From an uncultured Flavobacteriia bacterium (lineage in GTDB: Bacteria > Bacteroidota > Bacteroidia > Flavobacteriales_D > Crocinitomicaceae): DNA of 64,000 nucleotides. The notes below the pieces were generated by a model. That model did no database searches. It was not told the DNA's origin and saw only the letters and a program-made list of their open reading frames with translations. Every line of letters begins with the position of its first letter. The stretch's first letter is position 1. Both the position numbers and the translations under genes were made by a program. The DNA is taken from contig CALJTX010000019.1 in NCBI GenBank assembly GCA_937975705.1, forward strand, positions 62,001 to 126,000, in the 5' to 3' direction. Shown piece by piece: positions 16,900-25,566 of the stretch.

Positions 16900-18348
16900 A
16901 TGTCGCAAATGAAAAGTAAGCAGTCTCTCGGCCTGCTCGATGCCACGTTGTTGGTATCGGGTTCGATGATCGGTTCGGGTATTTTCATTGTTTCTACACT
17001 AATGCTGCGCGATATTGGGTCGCCGGCTTGGTTGTTGGTCTTGTGGGTGCTTACCGGCCTGATCACCGTTTTTGCCGCCTTGAGCTACGGAGAACTTGCG
17101 GGCATGATGCCCAACGCAGGAGGGCAGTATGTGTATATCCAACGCGCTTATGGCAAAATGGCTTCGTTTCTCTACGGCTGGACCGTTTTTACCGTGATCC
17201 AGACAGGCGTCATTGCGGCTGTCGCGGTTGCTTTTGCGAAGTATACTGCCGTCTTTTTCCCTGGTTTGAATGCAAGCATTTTTGAAACTTCTTACTTTAC
17301 GGTTACTTGGGCTCAGGTTCTTGCCATTTCGTCGGTTGCTTTACTTACTTATTCAAATGCCCAAGGCGTTCAGAATGGGAAAATCATCCAGTTCATTTTT
17401 ACTTCTGCCAAGCTTTTTGCGCTCGGAGCTTTGATTGTTTTAGGAATATATTTGGGCCTGAAAACAGATGTCTTTGCCCTCAACTTTGCCGACGCCTGGA
17501 AAGCCACCAAGACTGTTGTAGCCAATGACGGCGCTAAAGTTTTTCAGATACCACTCACTGGATGGGCGCTAGTTGGTGCATTAGGTGCCACCATCATCAA
17601 TTCGTTGTTTTCTGCCGATGCCTGGAACAACGTCACTTTTATTGCAGGTGAAATCAAAGACCCTAAAAAGAACATCCCTAAAAGTTTGTTTTTTGGTACT
17701 TTAATCGTCACCGTCATCTACATTTTAGCTAATATTGCCTATCTCGCTTTATTACCGATCAACGGCAGTCCGGATGGGCTCAACCCAATAGACCAAGGAA
17801 TGCTTTTTGCAAGCAACGATCGCGTTGGTGCATCTGCAGCTTATGTTATTTTCGGCGATGCTGGGATTCTCCTAATGGCTGGTCTGATCATGGTGTCAAC
17901 TTTTGGCTGCAATAATGGCTTGGTTCTGGCGGGTTCTCGTTTGTTTTATGCGATGTCCAAAGATGGTTTGTTTTTCAAGAGTGCAGCCAGTTTGAACGCG
18001 AATGGTGTCCCTGCTCAAGCACTCTGGATCCAATGTGCTTGGGCGAGTGTTTTGTGTCTCTCCGGAAAATACGGCGACTTGCTCACCTACAGTACTTTCG
18101 CTAGTTTGTTGTTTTACATCCTGACTATTTACGGAATTTTCAGGTTGCGCAAATTAGAACCCGATACACCAAGGCCTTACAAAGCTTGGGGTTATCCATT
18201 TATTCCTGCACTTTATATCGTGCTTACACTCGCCATTTGCATCGACCTCTTGATTTACGATTTTCGCAATGCCGGTATGGGCTTGTTTATCGTATTGCTC
18301 GGCATTCCGGTATATTACTTAATAGAGTCGAAAAGAAAGGCCGATTAA
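16900..18348 (+). CDS. APC-superfamily amino-acid permease (second)
   Basis: A 482-residue transporter with 12 predicted helices. It has the APC motifs VSGSMIGSGIFIVSTLML (about residues 19-36), AALSYGELAGMMPNAGGQY (about 59-78) and WNNVTFIAGEIKDPKKNIPK (about 240-259). The layout resembles the L-type (LAT) branch more than the CAT-type permease upstream, so the pair are not recent duplicates. Two in-frame ATGs (16900 and 16909) are equally plausible starts. Substrate is unknown. The upstream gap of 71 bases has a 10-base palindrome but no clear promoter. Confidence 0.92.
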   Translation: MSQMKSKQSLGLLDATLLVSGSMIGSGIFIVSTLMLRDIGSPAWLLVLWVLTGLITVFAALSYGELAGMMPNAGGQYVYIQRAYGKMASFLYGWTVFTVIQTGVIAAVAVAFAKYTAVFFPGLNASIFETSYFTVTWAQVLAISSVALLTYSNAQGVQNGKIIQFIFTSAKLFALGALIVLGIYLGLKTDVFALNFADAWKATKTVVANDGAKVFQIPLTGWALVGALGATIINSLFSADAWNNVTFIAGEIKDPKKNIPKSLFFGTLIVTVIYILANIAYLALLPINGSPDGLNPIDQGMLFASNDRVGASAAYVIFGDAGILLMAGLIMVSTFGCNNGLVLAGSRLFYAMSKDGLFFKSAASLNANGVPAQALWIQCAWASVLCLSGKYGDLLTYSTFASLLFYILTIYGIFRLRKLEPDTPRPYKAWGYPFIPALYIVLTLAICIDLLIYDFRNAGMGLFIVLLGIPVYYLIESKRKAD

Positions 18349-18382
18349 TCAATATTTGTGGCGCTACCTCGTTGAGCGTTCC

Positions 18383-19282
18383 ATGAAAAAACCTTTTGTT
18401 ATCTTCTCCAAACGTCTAGAGCGCGGCACCATTCTTTGGTTGTTTGTTTGCGTGCTGACTATTTTTATGCCTAGAATAGTGGCCTTTTTCCTGCCGCAAG
18501 ACCTTTCCTATGAGTGGACTTATGTACAGGAACGCAAAGTCAAGCAAGCATTTACCGGGCGAAACGCTTCCGCTTATCAATATCAACACTATTCAGTGCG
18601 TTTTAAGCCACTTTGGAAACGATGCGCACCTGAGTCCTTAAGCGCTTCTGATTGGCAACGCTTAGGGCTCAGTTCCAAACAGGCCGCATCTTTGTTGCGT
18701 TACAGAGCCAACTATGGTTTTCATTCTATTGAACAGATGCGGCGCATTCGCGTTTTACCAGCAGCCTTACTCAATTTGATTTCAGATTCGTTGCTTTTCG
18801 ATGGGCAATCAAGCAAAGCAAACACAGCAGTGATTGCAAAAGAGGATAGAGGTATAAACGATCAAAAAAATGTATCTCAACAGCGAATAAACAAATTGGA
18901 TTTGAACTCCGCTACAGTCGTCATGTTGGTTGCCTTGCCCGGACTAGGTGATTATTCCGCAGCAAAAATTATTGCTTATCGCGAGCGTTTAGGTGGATTT
19001 TTATCTTTGGACCAACTTCTGGAAATTCAAGGCCTCAAGCCAGAAACGCTAGAAAAGGTTTTGCCTTATTTGACACTTGAACAAACCGTCAAGCGCATTT
19101 CAATCAATAGCGTTCCTTATGAAAAACTCAAGCAGCATCCCTATTTAACTTGGAATCAGGCCAATTCGATTATCAAAATGCGCAAACAACGCGGCCAGTT
19201 TAAAGATGTAGAAGAGCTCAAAGAATCGGTATTAATTGACGACGAGACGTACAAAAAACTCTTGCCTTATGTATCTTTGTGA
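18383..19282 (+). CDS. Helix-hairpin-helix (ComEA-like) domain protein
   Basis: A 299-residue protein from ATG 18383; a TTG at 18356 is a less likely start. A hydrophobic segment near residues 16-40 may anchor it in the inner membrane. Two or three HhH units follow. One is near residues 83-128 (WQRLGLSSKQAASLLRYRA). The central one begins at KLDLNSATVVMLVALPGLGD (about 172) and continues IIAYRERLGGF. The last covers SINSVPYEKLKQHPYL and TWNQANSIIKMRKQRG. ComEA-like HhH proteins bind double-stranded DNA in natural transformation; no other com gene is here. It ends 1 base before apt. Confidence 0.82.
   Translation: MKKPFVIFSKRLERGTILWLFVCVLTIFMPRIVAFFLPQDLSYEWTYVQERKVKQAFTGRNASAYQYQHYSVRFKPLWKRCAPESLSASDWQRLGLSSKQAASLLRYRANYGFHSIEQMRRIRVLPAALLNLISDSLLFDGQSSKANTAVIAKEDRGINDQKNVSQQRINKLDLNSATVVMLVALPGLGDYSAAKIIAYRERLGGFLSLDQLLEIQGLKPETLEKVLPYLTLEQTVKRISINSVPYEKLKQHPYLTWNQANSIIKMRKQRGQFKDVEELKESVLIDDETYKKLLPYVSL
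19272..19279 (+). promoter_or_regulatory. Putative -7 element of apt (leaderless type)
   Basis: TATCTTTG is a perfect TAnnTTTG ending exactly four bases before the apt ATG at 19284. It lies inside the last codons of the upstream gene, so coding constraint could also explain it. No TTG box is at the usual distance. Confidence 0.4.
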
Positions 19283-19283
19283 C

Positions 19284-19814
19284 ATGACAATTCACGATCA
19301 ACTCAAAGCAGTCATCCGCGATGTGCCCGATTTTCCAAAACCGGGTATCCTCTTCAAGGATATTTCTACCATTATGCTCAGTCCTGAGGTTTCTAATGCC
19401 GTCTTGGATCATTTAGAAGCGCAATACAAAGACGCAGGCTTAGATGCCATTGCGGGTATTGAAAGCCGTGGTTTTCTTTTTGGCTATCCTTTGGCCATGC
19501 GCTTGGGTCTTCCGTTTGTACTCATTCGCAAAGAAGGAAAGCTTCCTTATGACAAAATCAAGCACGCCTACGAGCTCGAATATGGTTCGGCAGTCATTGA
19601 AATGCATACCGATGCAGTCAAAGCAGGGCAGCGTGTTCTGATCCACGATGACCTCCTTGCCACCGGCGGTTCGGCTGCCGCTGCCGCAACACTCATAGAA
19701 AAAAGTGGTGGGGTAGTAGCCGGATTTGATTTTCTAGTGTCACTTGATTTTTTAAACGGTACTGAACACCTTTCCAAGTTCAGCGATCAAATCAACGCCA
19801 TCGTTCATTATTAA
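19284..19814 (+). CDS. apt: Adenine phosphoribosyltransferase
   Basis: A 176-residue protein from ATG 19284 (MTIHDQLKAVIRDVPDFP), the normal Apt length; an upstream frame extension to 19236 would overlap the HhH gene and is rejected. Family motifs are PGILFKDISTIM (about 22-33), GIESRGFLFGYPLA (about 58-71) and the PRPP-binding loop VLIHDDLLATGGSA (about 116-129). Apt salvages adenine to AMP with PRPP in the cytoplasm. The gene is 1 base after the HhH gene. Confidence 0.97.
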   Translation: MTIHDQLKAVIRDVPDFPKPGILFKDISTIMLSPEVSNAVLDHLEAQYKDAGLDAIAGIESRGFLFGYPLAMRLGLPFVLIRKEGKLPYDKIKHAYELEYGSAVIEMHTDAVKAGQRVLIHDDLLATGGSAAAAATLIEKSGGVVAGFDFLVSLDFLNGTEHLSKFSDQINAIVHY

Positions 19815-19853
19815 ATCTAATTTATGGACTGACCCTTCACTCCAAATCGCATT

Positions 19854-19892
19854 AATCAACAACATCAATCAACAACATCAATCAACAACATG
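19854..19892 (+). repeat. Three tandem copies of a 13-base repeat ending at a start codon
   Basis: The unit AATCAACAACATC occurs at 19854-19866 and 19867-19879. A third copy (19880-19892) differs only in its last base, which makes the ATG of the acyl-CoA dehydrogenase. The repeat has little G and should be unstructured as RNA. It lies entirely in the 5' leader. Confidence 0.95.
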
Positions 19893-21029
19893 AGTAACTA
19901 TTTTACAGAACAACAGCAGCTCTTGGCCCAAATGGTCCGGGACTTCGCTGAGCGAGAAATTCGTCCCCAAATGAAGCACTGGGACGACCACGAAATCTTC
20001 CCTGTCGAGGTCATGAAAAAAATGGGAGAACTCGGCTTACTAGGTATTTTTATCCCAGAACAATATGGCGGTTCGGGTTTTAGCTACAATGAATACGCCA
20101 CCGTATTGATGGAGCTTGGCAAAGTATGTGGTGGTGTGGGGCTCAGTGTTGCCGCCCACAACTCGCTGTGTACGGGCCATATCTATTACCACGGCTCAGA
20201 GGCGCAAAAACAAAAATATTTACCCAAATTAGCTAGCGGCGAATGGATAGGCGCATGGGGCTTAACTGAAGCCAATACCGGCTCTGATGCCATGCGCATG
20301 AAAGCCACAGCGGTTTTAGATGGAGAGCATTGGGTCTTGAATGGGTCCAAAAACTGGATCACGCATGGGCTTTCTGGTGATGTAGCTGTGGTACTCATCC
20401 GCACAGGAGAGCTATTAGACAGCAAAGGCATTACGGCTTTTATTGTCGAGAAAGGCACACCTGGCTTCTCAGCGGTTAAAATCAAAGACAAACTTGGCGT
20501 GCGCGCAAGTGAAACAGCCGAGCTCATTTTTGACAACGTTCGCCTCCCTAAAGAAAACGTAATCGGTGAGGTAGGGCAGGGCTTCGTGCAAGCCATGCAA
20601 ATTCTAGATGGCGGTCGCATTTCCATTGCCTCGCTCAGTTGTGGCATCGCCCGCGGCGCATTTGAAGCTTCTGTAAAATACGCCAAAGAACGCGAGCAAT
20701 TTGGCCAGCCAATTGCTCAATTCCAGGCAATCAGCTTCAAATTAGCCGATATGGCTACCCAAATAGAAGCAGCTGAACTTCTTACTTTTCAAGCTGCTGC
20801 TAAGAAAGATGCCAAGCTACCGGTCACTAAAGAAGGTGCTTTTGCGAAATATTTTGCCTCTGAGGTTTCGGTCAAGTGTGGCAATGAAGCCGTTCAAATT
20901 ATGGGCGGATACGGTTATACCAAAGAGTACCCAGCAGAGAAATTTCTCAGAGATTCCAAGCTCATGACCATAGGGGAGGGCACTTCTGAAATTCAAAAGT
21001 TGGTTATTTCCAGAGAAATATTGAAATAA
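19890..21029 (+). CDS. Acyl-CoA dehydrogenase
   Basis: A 379-residue FAD enzyme of normal family length. The N-terminal helical domain is followed by the FAD-contact segment GAWGLTEANTGSDAMRMKA (about residues 116-134) and WITHG. The C-terminal part has GGRISIASLSCGIARGAFE (about 235-253), REQFGQPIAQFQA and QIMGGYGYTKEYPAEKFLRD, with a terminal GTSEIQ. The catalytic Glu of short- and medium-chain enzymes is consistent with the KEYPAEKFLRD region. It performs the first oxidation of acyl-CoA beta-oxidation; chain-length preference is not readable. An unusual triplicated 13-base leader repeat abuts the start. Confidence 0.95.
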   Translation: MSNYFTEQQQLLAQMVRDFAEREIRPQMKHWDDHEIFPVEVMKKMGELGLLGIFIPEQYGGSGFSYNEYATVLMELGKVCGGVGLSVAAHNSLCTGHIYYHGSEAQKQKYLPKLASGEWIGAWGLTEANTGSDAMRMKATAVLDGEHWVLNGSKNWITHGLSGDVAVVLIRTGELLDSKGITAFIVEKGTPGFSAVKIKDKLGVRASETAELIFDNVRLPKENVIGEVGQGFVQAMQILDGGRISIASLSCGIARGAFEASVKYAKEREQFGQPIAQFQAISFKLADMATQIEAAELLTFQAAAKKDAKLPVTKEGAFAKYFASEVSVKCGNEAVQIMGGYGYTKEYPAEKFLRDSKLMTIGEGTSEIQKLVISREILK

Positions 21030-21031
21030 TT

Positions 21032-21061
21032 TTGTAGAATTCAATTTCTCTCGTATCTTTG
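21032..21061 (+). promoter_or_regulatory. rpsU promoter (TTG-N19-TATCTTTG)
   Basis: TTG (21032-21034) is separated by exactly 19 bases from TATCTTTG (21054-21061), which matches the Bacteroidota housekeeping promoter TTG-N19-TAnnTTTG. The predicted start near 21066 gives a leader of about 30 bases before the rpsU ATG. Confidence 0.75.
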
Positions 21062-21095
21062 CGACCCTAAGTTTAAAACAAAGAAATTAAAGCAT

Positions 21096-21287
21096 ATGTT
21101 GATCATTCCAATTAAAGAAGGCGAGAACATCGAACGCGCATTGAAGAAGTACAAGAAAAAGTACGAGAAAACCAATGTAATGAAACAATTGCGTGCCCGA
21201 AGAGAATTCGTGAAGCCATCTATTACAAACCGTCAGGAAGTGATTCGCGCAGCTTACAAACAAAGAATGCAAAGTCAGCAATTGTAA
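21096..21287 (+). CDS. rpsU: 30S ribosomal protein S21
   Basis: A 63-residue, Lys/Arg-rich protein with the S21 pattern: a short N-terminal strand (LIIPIKEGENIERALKKYKK) followed by a long basic helix (LRARREFVKPSITNRQEVIR). S21 binds near the anti-Shine-Dalgarno end of 16S rRNA in the small subunit. It has its own strong promoter and is followed by a strong hairpin terminator whose T-tract touches the start codon of xerC. Confidence 0.97.
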   Translation: MLIIPIKEGENIERALKKYKKKYEKTNVMKQLRARREFVKPSITNRQEVIRAAYKQRMQSQQL

Positions 21288-21312
21288 CCATTTGCTACAA
21301 AATACGTATGGA

Positions 21313-21335
21313 AAGGAGCTTCGGCTCCTTTTTTT
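21313..21335 (+). terminator. Rho-independent terminator of rpsU, abutting the xerC start
   Basis: AAGGAGC (21313-21319) pairs with GCTCCTT (21324-21330) around a stable TTCG loop. The T-run continues to 21335. The xerC ATG begins at 21336, so no leader remains between them. Confidence 0.9.
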
Positions 21336-22211
21336 ATGCTCCAAGAATTCGAAAATTATTTACGCCAAGAAAAACGCTATTCAGCGCATACTTGTCTTGC
21401 CTATTTACAAGACCTCCAACAGTTCAGTGTTTTTGCAGGCTGTGCGCAACTCCAAGATTGGCAAGAGCAGAACAGTGCAACAATTAGGGGCTGGATGGTT
21501 GCGTTGCTAGAACAAGGCCTGAGCAAGCGTTCTGTCAATCGCAAACTTGCCGCCTTGCGCACCTTTTTCAAGTGGTTGCGCAAAGAGGGGAGACTCGCCG
21601 AAAATCCGATGACGCGTATACAAGGCCCAAAAGGCGAAAAACGCCTTCCTGTTTTTGTCAAAGAAACTGAACTCGACGCGCAGAAAGTGAATGCACTTTT
21701 TAGTACTGATTTTGAAGGCCTGCGCAACCAACTCATCGTGGAGCTTTTTTATCAAACAGGCATGCGTTTGTCTGAGCTCATCGACCTCAAAGAAGCGGCT
21801 GTCAATGCACAGCACATAAAAGTTCTGGGAAAGCGCAATAAAGAGCGCCTTATTCCCATTGCTCCTGAACTCACTATCAAAATCAATCAATACCGTGCAG
21901 CAAAACAAGCCTTGAGCCTTGAGCATCCCAATTTGTTGGTGCGCAGAAATGGCGAAGCTTTGTATCCTCAACTCGTGTATCGTTTGGTTAAAGAAGTACT
22001 CGGCACCTTAAGTGGAGTAGAGAAGCGCAGCCCACATGTCTTGCGCCATACTTTTGCCACACACATGCTCAATAATGGTGCTGGGCTAGAGACCCTCAAA
22101 GACCTCCTTGGCCACGCAAATTTATCTGCTACGCAAGTCTATACACACAATTCATTTGCTCAATTGCGCAAAGCTTATGGAAGCGCGCATCCAAGAGCAT
22201 TGAAATCATAG
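21336..22211 (+). CDS. xerC: Tyrosine recombinase XerC-type
   Basis: A 291-residue protein of normal XerC/XerD length. The N-terminal SAM-like DNA-binding domain covers about residues 1-85 and the catalytic domain about 105-285. Catalytic residues visible are the Arg of TGMRLSEL (about 144), the Lys of KVLGKRNKERLIP, H and R of HVLRHTFATH (about 234-237), the His of LLGHANL and the Tyr of QVYTHN (about 269). XerC/D resolve chromosome dimers at dif. The gene follows rpsU, as I recall in other Bacteroidota, which supports a housekeeping rather than phage role. Its ATG directly follows the rpsU terminator. Confidence 0.92.
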   Translation: MLQEFENYLRQEKRYSAHTCLAYLQDLQQFSVFAGCAQLQDWQEQNSATIRGWMVALLEQGLSKRSVNRKLAALRTFFKWLRKEGRLAENPMTRIQGPKGEKRLPVFVKETELDAQKVNALFSTDFEGLRNQLIVELFYQTGMRLSELIDLKEAAVNAQHIKVLGKRNKERLIPIAPELTIKINQYRAAKQALSLEHPNLLVRRNGEALYPQLVYRLVKEVLGTLSGVEKRSPHVLRHTFATHMLNNGAGLETLKDLLGHANLSATQVYTHNSFAQLRKAYGSAHPRALKS

Positions 22212-22241
22212 TAAATTAATAGGCAAAGCGCTGAAATTGCC

Positions 22242-22249
22242 TATCTTTG
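22242..22249 (+). promoter_or_regulatory. Putative -7 element of the PfkB-family kinase gene
   Basis: TATCTTTG is a perfect TAnnTTTG with 17 bases before the ATG at 22267, giving a predicted leader of about 13 bases. The -33 position carries no TTG. Confidence 0.5.
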
Positions 22250-22266
22250 CCGCACAATTTAGAACT

Positions 22267-23187
22267 ATGAATTTAGCAGCAGTTGGTAGTGTCGCATTCG
22301 ACGCCATCGAAACACCCTTCGGGAAAACAGACAAAATCGTTGGTGGCGCAGGCTCTTATATCGCCTTGGCCTCTTCCTTCTTCGTCAAAGAACAGAGTTT
22401 AATCTCTGTAGTAGGCGGTGATTTCCCAAAAGATTTCCTCACTTTGTTAGAAGCAAAAGGAGTTGATGTCAGCGGTATTGAAATCAAACAAGACGAAAAA
22501 ACCTTTTTCTGGTCGGGTCGTTACCATACCGACCTGAACTCGCGTGATACCCTCATTACAGAGCTCAATGTGCTAGCTGACTTCAAACCAGTTGTGCCAA
22601 CACACGCTCAAAATGCAGCTTTTTTAATGCTCGGCAATTTGAGCCCAGCTGTCCAGTTGTCTGTCATTCAACAAATGACTACCCGTCCTAAGCTCATCGC
22701 CATGGACACCATGAATTTCTGGATGGACATCGCCCTAGACGACCTCAAAGAAACACTCAAACATATCGACGTTCTGATCATCAACGACGAAGAAGCCCGC
22801 CAGCTTTCAGGGGTATACTCTTTGCGTAAAGCTGCAGGCATAATTCGTGCAATGGGCCCTGCTATTCTCATCATTAAGAAAGGTGAGCATGGCGCTTTGT
22901 TGTTTCATGAAGAAAATATTTTTTACGCGCCTGCGCTTCCGTTAGAAGAAGTTTTTGACCCAACTGGTGCTGGCGATACTTTTGCAGGTGGTTTTATGGG
23001 TTATTTAGCCGCAGCACCAAAGCTCGACTTCGACGCCATGAAACGCGCCATTATCGCAGGTTCTGCACTTGCTTCTTTCTGCGTAGAGAAATTCGGAACT
23101 GAGCGCTTACTAGAAATCAATCAACAAGACCTACACGAGCGCATGCAAGAATTTGTCGCTTTATCTACCTTTCAACTGGAAGCCTAA
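22267..23187 (+). CDS. PfkB/ribokinase-family sugar or nucleoside kinase
   Basis: A 306-residue protein from ATG 22267 (MNLAAVGSVAFDAIETPFG). An earlier in-frame TTG at 22237 lies upstream of the -7 element and is rejected. The family signatures are the N-terminal GGAGSYIALAS (about 27-37) and the C-terminal anion-hole motif DPTGAGDTFAGGFMGYL (about 231-247), which contains the catalytic Asp. It phosphorylates a sugar, nucleoside or related alcohol with ATP in the cytoplasm; substrate is not evident. The stop overlaps the DUF349 gene start by 1 base. Confidence 0.92.
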   Translation: MNLAAVGSVAFDAIETPFGKTDKIVGGAGSYIALASSFFVKEQSLISVVGGDFPKDFLTLLEAKGVDVSGIEIKQDEKTFFWSGRYHTDLNSRDTLITELNVLADFKPVVPTHAQNAAFLMLGNLSPAVQLSVIQQMTTRPKLIAMDTMNFWMDIALDDLKETLKHIDVLIINDEEARQLSGVYSLRKAAGIIRAMGPAILIIKKGEHGALLFHEENIFYAPALPLEEVFDPTGAGDTFAGGFMGYLAAAPKLDFDAMKRAIIAGSALASFCVEKFGTERLLEINQQDLHERMQEFVALSTFQLEA

Positions 23188-24896
23188 TGGAATTACAGCA
23201 CTACACCGAACAAATCGTGGCTTTGAGCCAGCAAGAAGATCTTTTGCAATTAGGTCGCACCGCAAGTGAGCTCAAACAGCAGTTCGAAGATCTCTTGATT
23301 GAACTCGAGCGCCAAGAACAAGTCAAAAGATTAGAAGCCGCAGACCAAGGCAATTCCTATGAAGAAATCGATTACACGCCTCAAAAAGAAGCGTTTTTTG
23401 AAGCCTTCAATGTATTTGTAACAAAGCGTAAAGCCCAACAACAGTTGCAGCAAACCCTTGAGACGCAAAACCTCAAGCTCAAAAGAGACCTTATTACACG
23501 TCTCAAAGAAGTCATCGACAACGAAGAGAAAATCGGTACTGCTTTTCAGGCCTACAAAGAAATCCACGAGACCTGGAAAAAAATCGGCGCCATTCCACGT
23601 GAGCAGCGCGAAACCATTCAAAAAGAATATTCTCGCTTGCTCGAGATTTTCTTTTACAACATTAAAATTTACAAAGAGCTCAAGGACCACGACTACCGCC
23701 GCAACAAACAACTCAAAGAGGATTTGATTTTCAAACTCAAACAGTTGCGCGTAGCTGCTCTTGAACAACGCGATTTAGAAGCGCAGTTGCACGTACTTCA
23801 AGACGAATGGGAAGAAATCGGCCCGGTTCAAAATGAAGATTGGGAGCTCATGAAAAATGCGTACTGGGAAGCCGTCCGCAGCATCTACGACAAAATCAAC
23901 GAACACTACGAAGCCCAAAGACAAGTATTGAAGGCTAATATCGATGCCAAGAAAAAATTGGTTGCCGATCTCGCAGCACGCTTGCAAGAGGCCGAACAAT
24001 GGAACAACTTCAAGCATTGGGAAACCCAAACAGCATTTGTACTCGATTTACAAGCCCAATGGAAAACTATTGGCTCGGGTAGCCGCAAGGATAACGAAGC
24101 GGTATATCAATCTTTTAGAGCACTTTGCGACGAATTCTTTGCCGCTAAGAAGAACTTCTCCAAAGAGATAGACGCCGTCAGTCAAGAAATCGTTCAAAAG
24201 AAAAAGGGCTTGATCGAAAAGGCACAGGCCTTGAGCAGTTCTACCGACTGGAAAAACACCGCCGACCAACTCAAAAAACTCCAAAAACAGTGGCAAGATT
24301 TCGGCTCTGCTGGCCAGCGCTACGAAAACAAATTATGGAAAGAATTTAGAGCCGCTTGCAATGGCTTCTTTGATGCGCGTCAAGCACATTTTGAAGGTCA
24401 GGATGCAGAGAATTCCGGAAACCTAACTGCAAAGCTGGCGTTAATTGAGTCCCTCAATCAGTATACCTTGCCAACAGATAAACAAGCTGCATTAGCTCAA
24501 TTGCGCGATTTTCAGCAACAATTCAATGCGATAGGCCAAGTAGGCATCAAAGAAAGACAAAACGTCTACACCGCGTTTAAAACACGCATGGACGAACTAT
24601 ACAAAGACCTCAAACTCGAGGGTCAGGAAAAAGAACGCATTTTCTTCCAAGCAAAACTTGAAGGTTTGTTGGCTTCTCCTGACAAACAACGCCTCTTGCA
24701 ATCAGAGCGCCAAGAGATCCGCAAACAAATCGATTTCTTGCAAAAAGATATTTTCACCTTAGAAAACAATCTTGGTTTCTTTGCACGCTCAAAAGGCGCA
24801 GACCAACTCCGCCTAGATGTGCAGAAAAAAGTCGAAGCAGCGCAAGAAAAAATCCAAGGTCTCAAAGCAAAGCTTAAACTCATCCCGAATGAATAG
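23187..24896 (+). CDS. DUF349-repeat coiled-coil protein
   Basis: A 569-residue highly charged, helical cytoplasmic protein. Five DUF349-like repeats of about 70 residues can be followed by their W/F and G landmarks: HETWKKIGAIPREQR, QDEWEEIGPVQNEDW, QAQWKTIGSGSRKDN, QKQWQDFGSAGQRYEN and QQQFNAIGQVGIKERQ. A terminal coiled coil closes the protein. The family is conserved across Bacteroidota without an agreed function; long helices suggest a scaffold or nucleic-acid-associated role, which is inference. It overlaps both neighbours (1 base upstream, 8 bases downstream), so the kinase, this gene and the membrane protein are probably one operon. Confidence 0.9.
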   Translation: MELQHYTEQIVALSQQEDLLQLGRTASELKQQFEDLLIELERQEQVKRLEAADQGNSYEEIDYTPQKEAFFEAFNVFVTKRKAQQQLQQTLETQNLKLKRDLITRLKEVIDNEEKIGTAFQAYKEIHETWKKIGAIPREQRETIQKEYSRLLEIFFYNIKIYKELKDHDYRRNKQLKEDLIFKLKQLRVAALEQRDLEAQLHVLQDEWEEIGPVQNEDWELMKNAYWEAVRSIYDKINEHYEAQRQVLKANIDAKKKLVADLAARLQEAEQWNNFKHWETQTAFVLDLQAQWKTIGSGSRKDNEAVYQSFRALCDEFFAAKKNFSKEIDAVSQEIVQKKKGLIEKAQALSSSTDWKNTADQLKKLQKQWQDFGSAGQRYENKLWKEFRAACNGFFDARQAHFEGQDAENSGNLTAKLALIESLNQYTLPTDKQAALAQLRDFQQQFNAIGQVGIKERQNVYTAFKTRMDELYKDLKLEGQEKERIFFQAKLEGLLASPDKQRLLQSERQEIRKQIDFLQKDIFTLENNLGFFARSKGADQLRLDVQKKVEAAQEKIQGLKAKLKLIPNE

Positions 24897-25548
24897 CTTC
24901 ATCAATTTACTGTTGCTTGTCTTGAGCTTCCCGACGCTCCTGTTTTCTGTCTTTGTTGGTTTTGACCTTCCTATTGACTTTCTGAACACGACCGGTAAGC
25001 GCCTGCCATTTGGTGCTGAAGTTTATCTTGGTTTGGGCTTATTGCTCTTGATCATCGGTCTCAGACGCAGTATCCGCCGCTGGATGGGCGTGTCTATGGT
25101 GAAGCAAGTCAGTAAATTCGTTTGGAATGAGGCCATTAGCAAAGAGCGTCGCACCCGCGTGTTTGTCTACAATTCCTTGGAAGGCGTCGTCTTTTTGAGT
25201 TTGGCATTTGCACATTGGTTTTTGACACCATCAGCTATTTTTGTGCAACTTGTTTACCTTGTTTTAGCGCTCGATTCCTTTCTTTTTGTCTTGATCAATC
25301 AATCCAATTTTAGGGTAGGGCTGAGCTCAAAAGCAATTCTTGTTGCCGACAGAGAAGTGCTCCTGATTTACCTAAATGGCCTAAGAAAAGTATCGGTTAG
25401 CCAGCAGACAATATACTTCGATTACAGCGAGAATCTACAGTTGTCTTTCCCGCTAGACTGCATTGAAGAGCAGCAGAAAACCAACTTTTTTACTGCCCTA
25501 GAAAGCCAAATAGATCGTGACCGCGTTCTTTTTCAGCACACAAAATAG
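24889..25548 (+). CDS. Hypothetical membrane protein (219 aa)
   Basis: The start is ATG 24889 (MNSFINLLLLVLSFPTLLF), which overlaps the DUF349 stop by 8 bases; a longer reading frame from 24817 lies inside the DUF349 gene and is rejected. Four hydrophobic helices are visible at about residues 2-22, 44-62, 99-117 and 122-142. A soluble C-terminal region of about 70 residues follows (VADREVLLIYLNGLRKVSVS). No family is recognised. Tight linkage suggests coexpression with the DUF349 protein. Confidence 0.7.
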   Translation: MNSFINLLLLVLSFPTLLFSVFVGFDLPIDFLNTTGKRLPFGAEVYLGLGLLLLIIGLRRSIRRWMGVSMVKQVSKFVWNEAISKERRTRVFVYNSLEGVVFLSLAFAHWFLTPSAIFVQLVYLVLALDSFLFVLINQSNFRVGLSSKAILVADREVLLIYLNGLRKVSVSQQTIYFDYSENLQLSFPLDCIEEQQKTNFFTALESQIDRDRVLFQHTK

Positions 25549-25554
25549 AATTTG

Positions 25555-25562
25555 TACTTTCG
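25555..25562 (+). promoter_or_regulatory. Possible -7 element of the GT9 gene (leaderless type)
   Basis: TACTTTCG is one mismatch from TAnnTTTG and ends four bases before the ATG at 25567. The same four-base spacing occurs at several better-matching sites in this window, which is the main reason to list it. Confidence 0.3.
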
Positions 25563-25566
25563 TACA

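Noticed and set aside
19854..19892. Possible CRISPR array
   Set aside because: The repeat is only 13 bases with no spacers between units, and no cas gene is nearby.
21336..22211. xerC as the integrase of a mobile element
   Set aside because: The gene follows rpsU and a housekeeping terminator, has housekeeping length and motifs, and no tRNA, direct-repeat attachment site or phage gene is adjacent.
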